This document shows, piece by piece, positions 1 through 10,371 of a DNA stretch of 64,000 bases. The position numbers were made by a program, and so were the translations under genes. Each line of letters begins with the position of its first letter. Positions within the stretch are counted from its first letter, which is position 1. The notes under the pieces are model-generated. The model was given only the letters and a program-made list of their open reading frames with translations. It was not told the origin of the DNA and made no database searches. Source of the stretch: Liolophura sinensis (taxonomy: Eukaryota > Mollusca > Polyplacophora > Chitonida > Chitonidae); the NCBI RefSeq assembly GCF_032854445.1, contig NC_088298.1, positions 436,001-500,000 of the forward strand, written 5' to 3'.

Positions 1-1160
1 AGTTCCGACGAGTCTAGGGGTAAGGAGGAGACCCATCAACAAAAAGGCTGAAAGCCAAACAGGATATGGTAGAAGAGCTGAAGCGCGAGGCAGCATGGTC
101 GGTTACCAGGACCTCTACAGGAAATTTTACGATGAAAATAAACTGAAAGGAGGCCCTGGTAACACGCAAGAAATACCACAAAAAATTGATCGGGTCCTGC
201 TGCATGCTGACTCTACACGAGTCACTACTCGCTATCGTTCTACCCCCTTTAGCCGCTTTTTTTTTGTTTTTATTGTTTATAGTGTTTTTATAATATACTT
301 GTTTTACGTGGTCTCATGTTTGTTTTTCTGTCTATGTTCGCGCCTTAGCTAAAACAAAAAAAAAAATACTGAAGACGGCGTACGAAACTAATACCATGTC
401 GTTAACTGAAACATTGTTAACGAGCAACGTTTGTCCATCATAGAGAAGTAGTCAGTCTCGAAGACGGCTATGTATTAACTGAAATAGTTAAATCATCTAT
501 AACCATCAACAAAGATGTTATAACCCGTCTAATAAAACAGGAATAAAGTAAACGGTTTACTGACCGGTTTAAGAGGTCATCACTTCCAGGAAGATTAACA
601 CGAATGGAGATATGTTGTGTCCGGATCGGTGAAATAACGGAGTATGGCGCATACAATTAGAACACTAGGGTTCTAGGAAATAGTACGCAAGATCGTCGTA
701 GGTAGAAAAATACCACGAACAATCGAATTTTGAAAATGTTGGGATTTTTATACACACGGTTGGCAATAACACGCCACCTCTGATTGGCCGTGTAAGTTCA
801 TAACAAGTTATTGGTCGAATGACATCGGTAACAACACGCGTAATACGTTGTGCAACTTTTTCCGTCACGACCACGATATTTAAATGTCACGCTATAAGTG
901 TGGAAAGCCTGGGAACGCGGGAATTAGGAGCTTGCTCCGATTGGACGTTCCAAACCACGCGAGCCAAATTTTTTTGGCCAGCTCTGCGATAGTAGTATCT
1001 CCCCTTGCAACATGCGATTAGAATTACGTGATCATAACATTCATATGTTTACATATCGCGATATAAACGTTCTAATATGTTGCATCATGCCTTGCCTCAT
1101 GTTCTCGTGTAATAGATTATGTCATATTGCGCAAAACGTTGCATAATCATGAGTTCCAAG
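1..1160 (+). repeat. Duplicated unit, copy 1 (3' part)
   Basis: This stretch aligns by eye with 4320-5040 and 6118-7320. Shared landmarks are the start AGTTCCGA(C/T)GAGTCT (1 and 6118), the GCTATGTATTAACTGAAAT block (467 and 4338), the CACTAGGGTTCTAGGAAATAG block (662 and 4546) and GTTGCATAATCA at the end. Positions 1-240 hold a short coiled-coil-like coding remnant with frameshifts, best read together with 6118-6300. The rest looks like untranslated or intergenic DNA. The source gene is not recognised. Confidence 0.6.
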
Positions 1161-1165
1161 CAAAA

Positions 1166-2607
1166 ACAAAATCACCCGAGAAGAAAGAACGGCCATCAAG
1201 AACCTACGCTCCGATAATGCCATCACCATCGCCCCTGCAGACAAATGAAGAGCCGCAGTTATATTTGACAAGAACAAATTCAACCAACTAGTCAACGACA
1301 TGCTCAGCGACACAACGACATACAGGCAAATAACCAAAGACCCCTCACCGAAACTAGAAAGAGAATTAGGGCAAAACTCAAAACCCTGGAGAACAATGAA
1401 ATCGACATCCAACTGTACCGAAAGCTCAACACAACGCACCCCAGAGCACCTTACGCCAGGGCAACCATCAAAAGTTCATAAGAACCCAATCAAAGCCCGA
1501 CTCCTGATCTGCTCCAGAGGCACTGTCCACTACGAAACGGCACAGTACCTCACTAAACACCTAACACCTATGGCTAAAACTTCCAAATCTTACAAAGACT
1601 CAGCAGAATTTTGTAACGAAATTAAAGACATTCCAAGCACAGCCCAACTGATAAGTTACGACGTCATTGACCTATTCACCAATATCCCTAGACATCATAC
1701 GACAGAAGCTGAACAGCGGACAACACCCTCTCAACGCAGCCATGAACCCTGACAGCATAATCAGCCTCCTGGACTCGTTTATGCATTCCACCTATTTCAC
1801 GTGGGGGAATGACATATGAACAACTCCACGGTTTACCGATGGGATCCCCTCTATCACCACTTATCTCCGAAATATACATGACAGAATTTGAGAACAAAGC
1901 CTTAGCTGCAAGCCCCGTTAAACCGTTGTGTTGGTTCCGTAAGGTAGATGACACATTCGTAGCACTAAACAAGACTGACAACCTCCAGTCCCTACTTGAC
2001 CACCTCAACACCCAGAACAGGACAGTTCACCATGGAACAAGAATGCAACAAAACCATACCGTTTCTGGATGTACTTATTAGCAAGGAGGTACGACAAACT
2101 CCTCACTTCAGTATACCGCAAACCCACACACTCAGACCAATACGTGAATTACCAATCTAACCAACCTAATCGGATCAAGAGAGGAATAATATCTACCCTA
2201 ACAAAACGAGCCCTACAGATATCCAGCATCAACCTCCAGAACACCAGCTCCAATGAAACAGTTTATACCCTACAAAACAACCAATCAGACTATAAAAAGA
2301 AGGAAACTGCTGGAAGCCATCATAATCCGACTACACAATCCACAGCTTAACAGACACAGCGGGTACCACTTACCGAGCGCCTACAATGACCTCATCAGAT
2401 TAGATAGTGACCGCCTTAAACCCTGAAGCCATTAACGCTGAAGTTACTATCTATGTTACATTGTTTCCTGTTGGTGACACCACTCACTCTCTTACTGTAT
2501 ATATGTTGTCTTGTATCTCTATGTTCATATTGTTCGATAACGATGTAAGAACCTACATCGAAACGTCAGCAACACAATAAATCCAGGAATTGTTATCCAT
2601 AAGTAAT
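1166..2607 (+). pseudogene. Penelope-like retroelement reverse transcriptase, 5'-truncated and broken
   Basis: Reading frames at about 1180-1690, 1809-2060 and 2069-2350 give successive parts of a Penelope-like (PLE) reverse transcriptase. They show an ADK stretch cut by a TGA, a PSKVHKNPIKARLL block, SYDVIDLFTNIP, LPMGSPLSPLISEIYM, a degenerate KVDD catalytic box (YVDD expected), and TSVYRKPTHSDQYVNY. Frameshifts separate the pieces. The element starts mid-protein, so it is 5'-truncated, and no GIY-YIG domain is seen before 2607. It interrupts the duplicated unit: GAGTTCC before it and CACTATTTACTACTCACGTG after it are contiguous, apart from a few bases, around 5035-5060. Confidence 0.8.
2541..2560 (+). 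other. Perfect 7-bp hairpin near the Penelope-like 3' end
   Basis: CGATGTA at 2541-2547 pairs with TACATCG at 2554-2560 around a 6-nt loop and is followed at once by AAACGTC. Penelope-like elements often carry hammerhead ribozymes in their terminal repeats, and a stem followed by GAAAC is part of that core. The conserved CTGATGA box before the stem is not intact here, so a working ribozyme is not claimed. Confidence 0.45.
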
Positions 2608-2636
2608 CACTATTTACTACTCACGTGATTATACAT

Positions 2637-3689
2637 TTTTAACAACCCGCCGTTAAGACCATTCGTCATAGCGCATGCGCATAGCACTGTTTTCGTTAGC
2701 CAATATGCGATGAGGTTGCGTAACATAGCGTGGTCACTGGATATCGGTTTGCCGATATTTGACCCCGCCTTGAATAAGCGCGCGATTTTACGCTTTATAA
2801 GCTAGACATAGACCACGGCACCCCTCGGAGTTGGCCGACAAACTGGACAGTAAGGCCTTTGATCTACCCAATACATCCAACACCATTCCATTATCTGTAC
2901 AAGAAGCTATTTGTTATGTCAAACCGAAATTTATACCTGTATGGCAAAATGAAAAGGGATAACTCTTTACAGGAAGATTTTTATTTTCACAATGCTCAAA
3001 TCTGTAAGCTACAATCTCCCTCTCAACTGTCGCCGTGACGAAATACTCCTATTTGGACTCCTGTCTGGTCACATAAAAACAAAGAGCTGTTGGCATAAAT
3101 TCAATCTTCATGACACGGGTCTTTGTGAGGAAATGTTTTGTAGAAGATACTGTTACGCATGTTCTTTTTCGTTGCAGACGTCATACTGACGCCAGGTGCG
3201 TATTTTACGCAGAATTAACTCGTGTTAGTGTTAGGAACCCGTTAAAAGACGGTTTTAAAGCCGGTGAGAAAATCACAATAACGTTTTTCAGGCTGCTGCC
3301 AATTTCCTCACTCGCTGCGACGGATCCTAACACTTAAAATGTGTACAGAATTGTTATCAATCCTTGCTTGAACATGCGTAATTTGTCAAGGACCAAAGCC
3401 TAGCATTTTCTGTGGACTCGATGTGTTAACATTCCCCCTCTTTACTGTCCACACGTGTATCCCTATACCATCGGTGTTCTTGACGACAGCTGTGTAAAAG
3501 GCTTAGGTTCTCTTGAATATTGGACATTGATACAAAGCAGCCTCAATTGGCAGTTTACTTGGGAAAACAATTTATTCAACGTTTCGTTATTAGCATGCAT
3601 CATTCGACTTGGATTGGGAAACGCCATTACAAACTAATCTGTCCCCCCCCCCCTTCACAACCACAACGGCACCGGCTTATGACAACATT
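2637..3689 (+). pseudogene. 3' relic of a second LINE family (RNase H end and zinc-finger tail)
   Basis: This block is absent from the equivalent position of the neighbouring unit near 5075, so it looks inserted. Its plus strand at about 2832-3337 gives, across frameshifts, a stretch typical of the C-terminus of LINE ORF2 proteins after RNase H: LPNTSNTIPLSVQEAI, a CRRDEILLFGLLSGH block, FNLHDTGLC, and VEDTVTHVLFRCRRH with the Cys/His pattern of the terminal zinc finger. It is unlike the LINE family that dominates the window. No clear 5' part exists. Bases 3350-3689 contain no recognisable coding and end in a C-run (3644-3653). Confidence 0.55.
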
Positions 3690-5040
3690 TATATTGAATA
3701 CAGGACTTGCCTCATACTTCACGAACGCCACCATGTCTGGAAGTTTGAATTTGTGAGTATACAACTACGTTTTTGTTTATTCTTTAACCGCTTGACGGTA
3801 AACCCAGAGTTCGTTTAAAATTCAAGTACTTTGTTCAATTATTCACATCGATCCACATACTCCATTTCAGTCTGTTTAGGTGTAGTGTGCATATCGTAGA
3901 GTGTTACCACACAGATGCACATGGAAATATAACACCTGATACAGGTTTTTTGTAGTTCTCCTGAAAATATTGGATCCCCAGATGTAAACTTATTTTCTAC
4001 ACCTATGGAATTCAACCTACTTGTGTAAGTTTTCATTTTACCACATGAATTTTTAATGAAGGTAATCCGTTTCGTTAAAGACATATTTAAAAGAGTGGAT
4101 TCACCATTTACAGTACTACGCCAACCCTTTCGCTATTGCTTGTCACGTTTTTTTAAAAAGAATTAGAAATGTAAGTGGTTTTCGTTTAAAACTATTCCAA
4201 ACGTCTCATTCCCTATTTCAATAGTACTTTCAACTCCTTTTTTGTCCAGAAAATATTCCGCGACGATACCTCAGTACATATTCATTTTAAAACAATATCT
4301 TTTATACGCGTTATACACGTTACAGAGGAACGAAGATGGCTATGTATTAACTGAAATAAAAGAAATCATCTGTAACCATCAACAAAGATGTTCTAACCCG
4401 TCTAATAAAACAGGAATAAAGTAAACAGTTCACTCAGTTTAAGGGGTCCTCACTTCCAGGAAGATTAATACGAATGGAGATATGTTGTGTGTCCAGATTG
4501 GTGAAATAACGGAGTATGGCGCATACAATTAAAAGAACACTAGGGTTCTAGGAAATAGTACGCAAGATCGTCCTAGGTAGAAAAATACCACGAACAACCG
4601 AATTTTGAAAATGTTGGGATTTTTATACACACGGTTGACACTAAGACGCCAGCTATGACGACTAGCGGAGTAAATTCATAAGTTATTGGTCGAACGAAGT
4701 CGGTAACACGCGTAATACGTTGTGCAACTCTGCGTCACGACTCCCGTATTTATTATTTCACGCCATAAGTGTGGAAAGCCGTGGAAAGCTTGGGAACGCG
4801 GGAAGTACTGGAGCTCGCTCCGATTGGAGTTCAAAACCACGTGACCCAAACTTTTTGGGCCCTCTCTGCGATAGTAGTTCCCTCCCCTTGCAACATGCGA
4901 TTAGAATGACGTGATCATAACGTTCATATATTTACATATCGCGATATAAACGTTATATGTTGCATCATGCCTTGTTTCATGTTCTCATGTAATAAATTTA
5001 TGTCACATGGCGTAAAACGTTGCATAATCACGAGTTCCAG
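3690..5040 (+). repeat. Duplicated unit, copy 2
   Basis: The first half (3690-4310) matches 5085-5575, for example ACAGGACTTGCCTCATACTT and the block around TTGGATCCCCAGATG. The second half (4320-5040) matches copy 1 and 6590-7320. Relative to copy 3, the roughly 1-kb middle segment is missing. No gene is recognised; the short reading frames are not conserved between copies. Confidence 0.6.
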
Positions 5041-5084
5041 AGTGCACTATTTACTACTCACGTGATTATACATTTTCCAGAGTT

Positions 5085-7330
5085 TTATATAGAATACAGG
5101 ACTTGCCTCATACTTCACGAACGCCACCATGAGTGTTACCACATAGATGCACATTGAAATATAACCCCTGATACATGTTTTTTGTAGTTCTGAAAATATT
5201 GGATCCCCAGATGTGAACTTATTTTCTACACCTATGGAATTCAACCTACTTGTGTCAGTTTTTTCATTTTACCAAATGAATGTTTAATGAAGGTAATTAA
5301 TTTCGTTAAAGACATATTTAAAGAGTGGATTCACCATTTACAGTACTACGCCAATCCTTTCGCTATTGCTGGTCACGTTTTTAAAAGAATAGAAATGTAA
5401 GTGGTTTTCGTTTAACACTATTCCATACGTCTCATTCCCTATTTTCCAATAAAACTTTCAACTCATTTTTTGGTCCAGAAAGTATTGTGATGGGACATAT
5501 CAACGGCTTAGTGCATAGCTCATTACATATTCATTTTACAACAAAACCTTTACACACCGTTATACATGTTACAGAGAAACACCAAGTGAAGTGGAGCCAT
5601 TTAAATTCTCGGTTTGTGAGTTTATCACCTCATTCCTCCATTGACTGGTAGGTTGTATTTGGTCGTTTTAAGTATTTAATCTGAGTAAAAGACGAGCAAG
5701 GCTGTTTATGGTATGTTCTGGTATAAATATCGTGTCGTAACTTTGCATTTCAGGGATGCGGCGTAAGGTATCTCTGGGCCGTCATCGACCCCAAAAGAAA
5801 ATCACCGCAAATGGGATAGACCAAAAAAAGGTTTTGCCCATAAAAATCAACACTTTCCTCACCCTCAGAGTAAGTAGATATTTGCTGTAGACACTACTGA
5901 CCCGCCTGAGTAACGTCACAACCGAGTTAATACTAATACAACAGCCCGAATTGACTGGTTATATGAAAGTTATCTCGTAGCTAGCCTATAATATTACATT
6001 TGTGAAATGAAGTTTACCACGTAGCCAGCCTGTAATATTATTATTAGACATTCCCATTACTTTCAGTTAAGGTCGAAAAAGTTGTACGTATTATCAATTG
6101 TGTATCTTTCTATATACAGTTCCGATGAGTCTCTGTAGGAGGAGAACATTAGCAAACGGCTGAAAGACAAAGACGCTAGAATTGAAAAGCTGGAGTGGGA
6201 GTGTGGTAGACTGCGACGCAGCATGCCCGGTTACCAGGACCGCTATCAACTGAAATCAACTGAAAAGGAGGCCCTGGTAACTCAGGAAATGCCACAAAAA
6301 AAAAAAAAAAAAAAAAAAAAAAATGTGATCGGATCCTGCGCCATGCTGACCCTACACACTATCGTTCCACCTCATTATTTTACCGTCGTTGGCGGTTTTT
6401 TTGTATTCTTTTTTATAGTTATAATAATATACTGTTTTACATGATCTCACATTGTTTCTCTGCCCATGTTGGCACCTGATCTAAAAGGAGATACTGAAGA
6501 CGACGTACAAAACGCCAATACATCTCGTTAACCGAAACTATTTTAACGAGCAACGTTTGTCCATCATAGAGAAGCAGTCAGTCAGTCTCGCAAGGTCGCT
6601 ATGGATTAACTGAAATAGTGTTAAATCATCAATAACCACCAAAGCTGGTCTAAACCGTCTAATAAAAAAAAAGGAATAAAATGAACGGTCTACTCACCAT
6701 TTAAAAAGGGTTCCTCATTTCTAGGAAGATTATGGAGACATGTTATGTAATCGGTGAAATAACTGAGTATGGTGTATACGATCCAAAAAACACAGCGGTT
6801 CTAGGAACTAGTACGCAAGATCGTCCTAGGTAGAAAAATACCACTAACATCCTCCGAATTTTGAAAATGTAGGGATTTTTATACACACGGATAACACTAA
6901 GACGCCACCTCTAAATGGGTTAAATAAATTCATAACAAGTGGTTATTTGTCGATTGAAGTCGTTAACACGCGTAATACGTTGTGCAATACGTTATGTAAC
7001 GTGATGTGCAACACTCCACGTCACGACCCGAGCATTTATTTCACGCTATAAGTAACTGAGGAAAGCCGGGAACTCTGGAAGGAGAGGTCGCACCGATTGG
7101 ACGTTCCAAACCACGTGACCCAAACTTTTTGGGCCCGCTTTGCGATAGTAGTTATCCTCCCTTGCAGCATGCGATTAGTCTTAGAACTTATTACGTGATC
7201 ATAACGTCCATACATTTACATATCGTGATATAAAATGTTCGACTATGTTGCATCATGCCTTGCTTCCTGTTCTTATATATTAAAAAAATGTAATCTATTG
7301 CGCAATACGTTGCATAAATCATAAGACTTC
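5085..7330 (+). repeat. Duplicated unit, copy 3 (most complete)
   Basis: This is the longest copy. A possible exon begins after TATATACAG at 6118 and reads, with a stop, a coiled-coil-like stretch (residues DKDARIEKLEWECGRLRRSM, 6170-6225) followed by PGYQDRY. Copy 1 has a related, separately frameshifted version at 60-190. The remainder matches copies 1 and 2. A 29-base A-run lies at 6295-6323. Copies differ by many substitutions, so the duplication is not recent. Origin unknown; it may be a pseudogene or the end of an unrecognised element. Confidence 0.55.
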
Positions 7331-7352
7331 CATGGTGCCATACTACTACAAT

Positions 7353-8450
7353 AGCTGGCATTCGAAAACGGGAAGAACTGTCTCAACTGTATCTACATTT
7401 GGGAACACGAGTCAAGGGGGGGGAAATAGAATCTAAATGATGAGCTCAAGGAATTTGTACCGTCTCTGGATATGGCGAGTAGGTTAGATCCTAGAGATGC
7501 GTTCTTCGGTGGTCGAGGAAACTGTACAAAGCTATTTTAATGAAGGAAAGAGCCACACAAGTGCTAATTACGTGGATTTCCCGTCACTATTCCGATAACA
7601 AATACGCCGAATATTCTGTCGGCTATCCTACCATCATCACCCGTGACTTTGATCATATACATAAGTATGTGGGTTTCAGTGAATGTAAGGTTGGCAACTT
7701 TAGAAACCTGTACCACCCCGTTCTCACCTACCGCAGTCATGACAGGCTAATGTTCCCCCTGTGCAAGACATGCTGTGACAACCGTATCCAGACTTGTAAA
7801 CACAGGGTGCTATCACGGGTAGGCGGGGGTGTTTTAAAGTACAAAAAAGGCCTTGCAGAAGGGCTACAGGTTAGTCAATGTACGCGATATTTCTAGAACT
7901 ATTAAATATAACGTTAAGATTGACACTACAGGTTTGTTCAGGTTATTCACACGTTTTAGCCATTTGAAGTTATATGAAGTGTTGGAAAATCTAGATCCTC
8001 AATGCATATAATCATGACAGATTCTTGTGTCCTTATCTGAACCAGGGCAATCAGATTTTCCATCAGGCGCTATGTTAGGTGATTTTACATCTGAATTGGC
8101 CCCGGGAGATTCCATCAAAATTTTTGCTAGCGGAAGTCCTAAAAACTACATATACATGACAAGGCTGGGTGAGAGTCACTAAGGTACGTGGTTTTACCCT
8201 CAATGTCAATAACGCCAGAGTAAAATCAATTTTGATACTGTAGGCCATGTGAAGAATGTGAGGAAGCAATGACCTTGGGCTACACCTGTAGACTGAATTA
8301 TGCAGAAAGCCCGTGTTTAATGAGCGGGAAAATCACGCGACAGAACAAGCGTCAGAATTCTCAACAAGCCAGAGAAAAAAGGACTATTATAAATCAATTA
8401 TATTAAACGGGTGATATAGCCCACAGTCCCATAAGGGTATTAAACACAAG
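7353..8450 (+). pseudogene. Family-B DNA polymerase relic (DNA_pol_B_2 type, Maverick-like)
   Basis: Pieces in all three frames follow the order of protein-primed family-B polymerases of self-synthesising, virus-derived elements. Seen are LDPRDAFFGGRGN (about 7485), a degenerate motif A (VDFPSLF, about 7573), a long run 7600-7896 with YPTIITRDFD, LYHPVLTYRSHD and FPLCKTCCD, a degraded motif C region near 8005-8025, and LGDFTSELAPGDSI plus SGSPKNYIYMT at 8070-8165. At least four frameshifts break it. The end near 8450 is estimated. A capsid-like fragment follows on the opposite strand 0.4 kb away, which supports a Maverick or adintovirus-like source. It is non-functional. Confidence 0.72.
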
Positions 8451-8830
8451 GCCAACTCCCCCTCTCGTACGATATGGCGGACACACATTTCGTGTGACTA
8501 GTGTCATATACACGATGTGCAGCCGTTTGTTCGAAACCCAGAGTTCCACCTCTACGGACAATGAACACCTTACAATGCACAGTATTGTTGGGGTATCGGG
8601 CTGGGGATCTTTCCAGCGCTTCCATATGCGCTATCTGGACGTGTGGATTTAATTCAACTTTACGTAACAAAATGATATTTTCTGTATAGCTATCTTAAAT
8701 TTGGGATTATCATCATTGGTGATGATGCAAAATGCATCATTACTTCTTACAAATTTAAAGTTTTACATCGACGCCATTTATCAATAGTTTGGACTGGTGT
8801 AACACATTCAACTATGGCCGACTAATCATG
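8451..8830. other. Spacer with no recognised gene
   Basis: The short reading frames on both strands resemble nothing I know. It separates the polymerase and capsid-like relics and may be further decayed element DNA. A small inverted ATCATC/GATGAT pair sits near 8708-8725. Confidence 0.3.
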
Positions 8831-9073
8831 TCAAAAGATACGAGTGTGGTTGGTAAAGTGGCGGCGAAGTGTCAAACAGTCATTAGCATTCACGCTGTTT
8901 AAATGTCCAGCAGTTTCTTTGTAAAACCATCCGCACGTCAGCTGCGACTCTTTAGCTTCTCGACCGCAACTCATAAGGGCTTCTATCATTGCCTTGTAGG
9001 GATATGTGTTTGTAGGCATTGACAAAGCAGCGTCATTTAGGGAAAGTTGCATCTGTGAAAACATACCATGCAA
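8831..9073 (-). pseudogene. Capsid-like protein fragment (F54H12.2-type), Maverick-like relic
   Basis: The minus-strand frame contains an Asn-Thr-Tyr-Pro-Tyr-(Lys/Arg)-Ala box followed by a conserved helix (MIEALMSCGREAKESQLT) and a KETAGH box. This pattern is typical of the F54H12.2-like family, which includes major-capsid-like proteins of Maverick/Polinton and adintovirus-like elements. About 80 of several hundred expected residues remain, so this is a fragment of an old viral-type element. Its divergent-strand position next to the polymerase relic suits one decayed unit. Family assignment is from the box pattern only. Confidence 0.55.
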
Positions 9074-9719
9074 GGTATAATTGGTAGGCCCTCTCTCCTA
9101 GAACTGTTTACACGCCTGCCTATAACTCGACTGACTTTTCTATTTATATGTTTTTTCTAGGAAGACCTAAACGATGCACAGTCATTGTATGGTACGCCCG
9201 GGTCAATTATGCGACAGCACACAAACAGCAGACGGTTAAATACAATCCGCCTGCCGTCGCAATCGCGCAAACATATATATAGACAGGGCAGGTCACGTGA
9301 CCCAAGCTGATTTGAATAGCCAGCGAGTAAGACAGGAAGGGGACGGGTTCATTGTGTGATTTGATATGCTAATTTGGGGGAGTCGACCATTGACCGGGTC
9401 GGGTAAGGTTTGGCACAAGTCTTCGCCTATATATAAACCTCCGCGTCGAATGCGGAGCACGGGCCGTCACCACCCTCCCCCGTCTCTTCGGGGCTCTGAT
9501 TTGCATAAGAATTAAGAGAGTTGCTGTAATTGCTCGGGCGCGTGGTGATAAACGCCGTAGAGTTCGGAAATGGTTGGTGGTGTGTATTGAGAAGTCGTCG
9601 TGTGACATGAAGAAGAGGCAAAAATGCGTTAATGGTGTCGAATATTTCGTACCTGTGGAGTGTTTGGCCTTGGCTCGGATTCTACTGGTTTTAGTGATTT
9701 CGTTTGCATAAAAACCGGA
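9074..9719. other. Spacer with TATA-like stretches, no recognised gene
   Basis: It contains AT-rich TATATATA stretches at 9271 and 9428, a CACGTG at 9295 and an ATTTGCAT octamer at 9501. The overlapping minus-strand frame 9369-9725 has low-complexity composition and no family motif. Nothing here can be supported as a gene or promoter. Confidence 0.3.
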
Positions 9720-10035
9720 AATCAAACGTGTAGTAAAGGTGAAATTGGTAACACGATAAAGAATGCTTTTAGCCCAGAGGCGACGTTGTGGAATGAGTGT
9801 AAGGTAAAATCGTATAAGATGGTGTTTCGGCGCCTGGTGCCAGAGACTTTGCAGGATTCGTCTGACCTACAAAAACCTCAACGTTTTACGGTGAAATTTT
9901 TGAAAATTTTGAAGATTATAATTGTCCTTTTAATATGGATGAACTAGAAGACCCACGAAAATTGCATTGATAAAAGCACACGATACTGCTTGTGGTGCTG
10001 ATAACGTATAAGCTTCAAAAAAGTTGAACAAATTT
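9720..10035 (+). pseudogene. Degenerate LINE fragment (ORF2 linker before RT)
   Basis: The stretch AAAGCACACGATACTGCTTG (9975) and its surroundings match the plus-strand LINE at 26230-26360. The translation keeps KAHDTACGADNV, which corresponds to KAHDTACGPDNV of the other copies. Upstream, 9880-9945 matches the SSKNLEDYN region. It is far more diverged than any other copy here, so it belongs to an older or related subfamily. The open frame 9660-9947 is partly this relic in a shifted frame. Confidence 0.6.
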
Positions 10036-10371
10036 ATTCCAATACCATAAACGTAGACGTCGCAGTCATGGTATGAATAAATGAATATGGTTTTAACGCC
10101 ACATCGGCAATATTTTAGCCATATCGTGGCGAGAGCAAGGTCGAAACACGAGGCGGTTGAGGTTTCCGATATGGTGGTGAGAACATCAAAAGTGGAAACA
10201 AATGTTTGCACATGTTTAAAACCAGATTAGAATAACCAAAAACAGTTAAAACTCGAAAACCCTCATATTTTAAAAATAATATATCAAGAAATGTAAATAT
10301 AACGTTATAGATAAATATTTATATATTAATAAATTATATCTTATGATAAAGGCCAATGGCCCTCAAATAAT

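Noticed and set aside
7540-7896. Treating this frame as a stand-alone 118-aa gene
   Set aside because: It is one frame of a polymerase relic whose neighbouring blocks lie in the other frames on both sides.
9369-9725. 118-codon minus-strand frame rich in Arg and Thr
   Set aside because: No domain pattern and it partly overlaps a plus-strand LINE relic; composition alone is not evidence for a gene.
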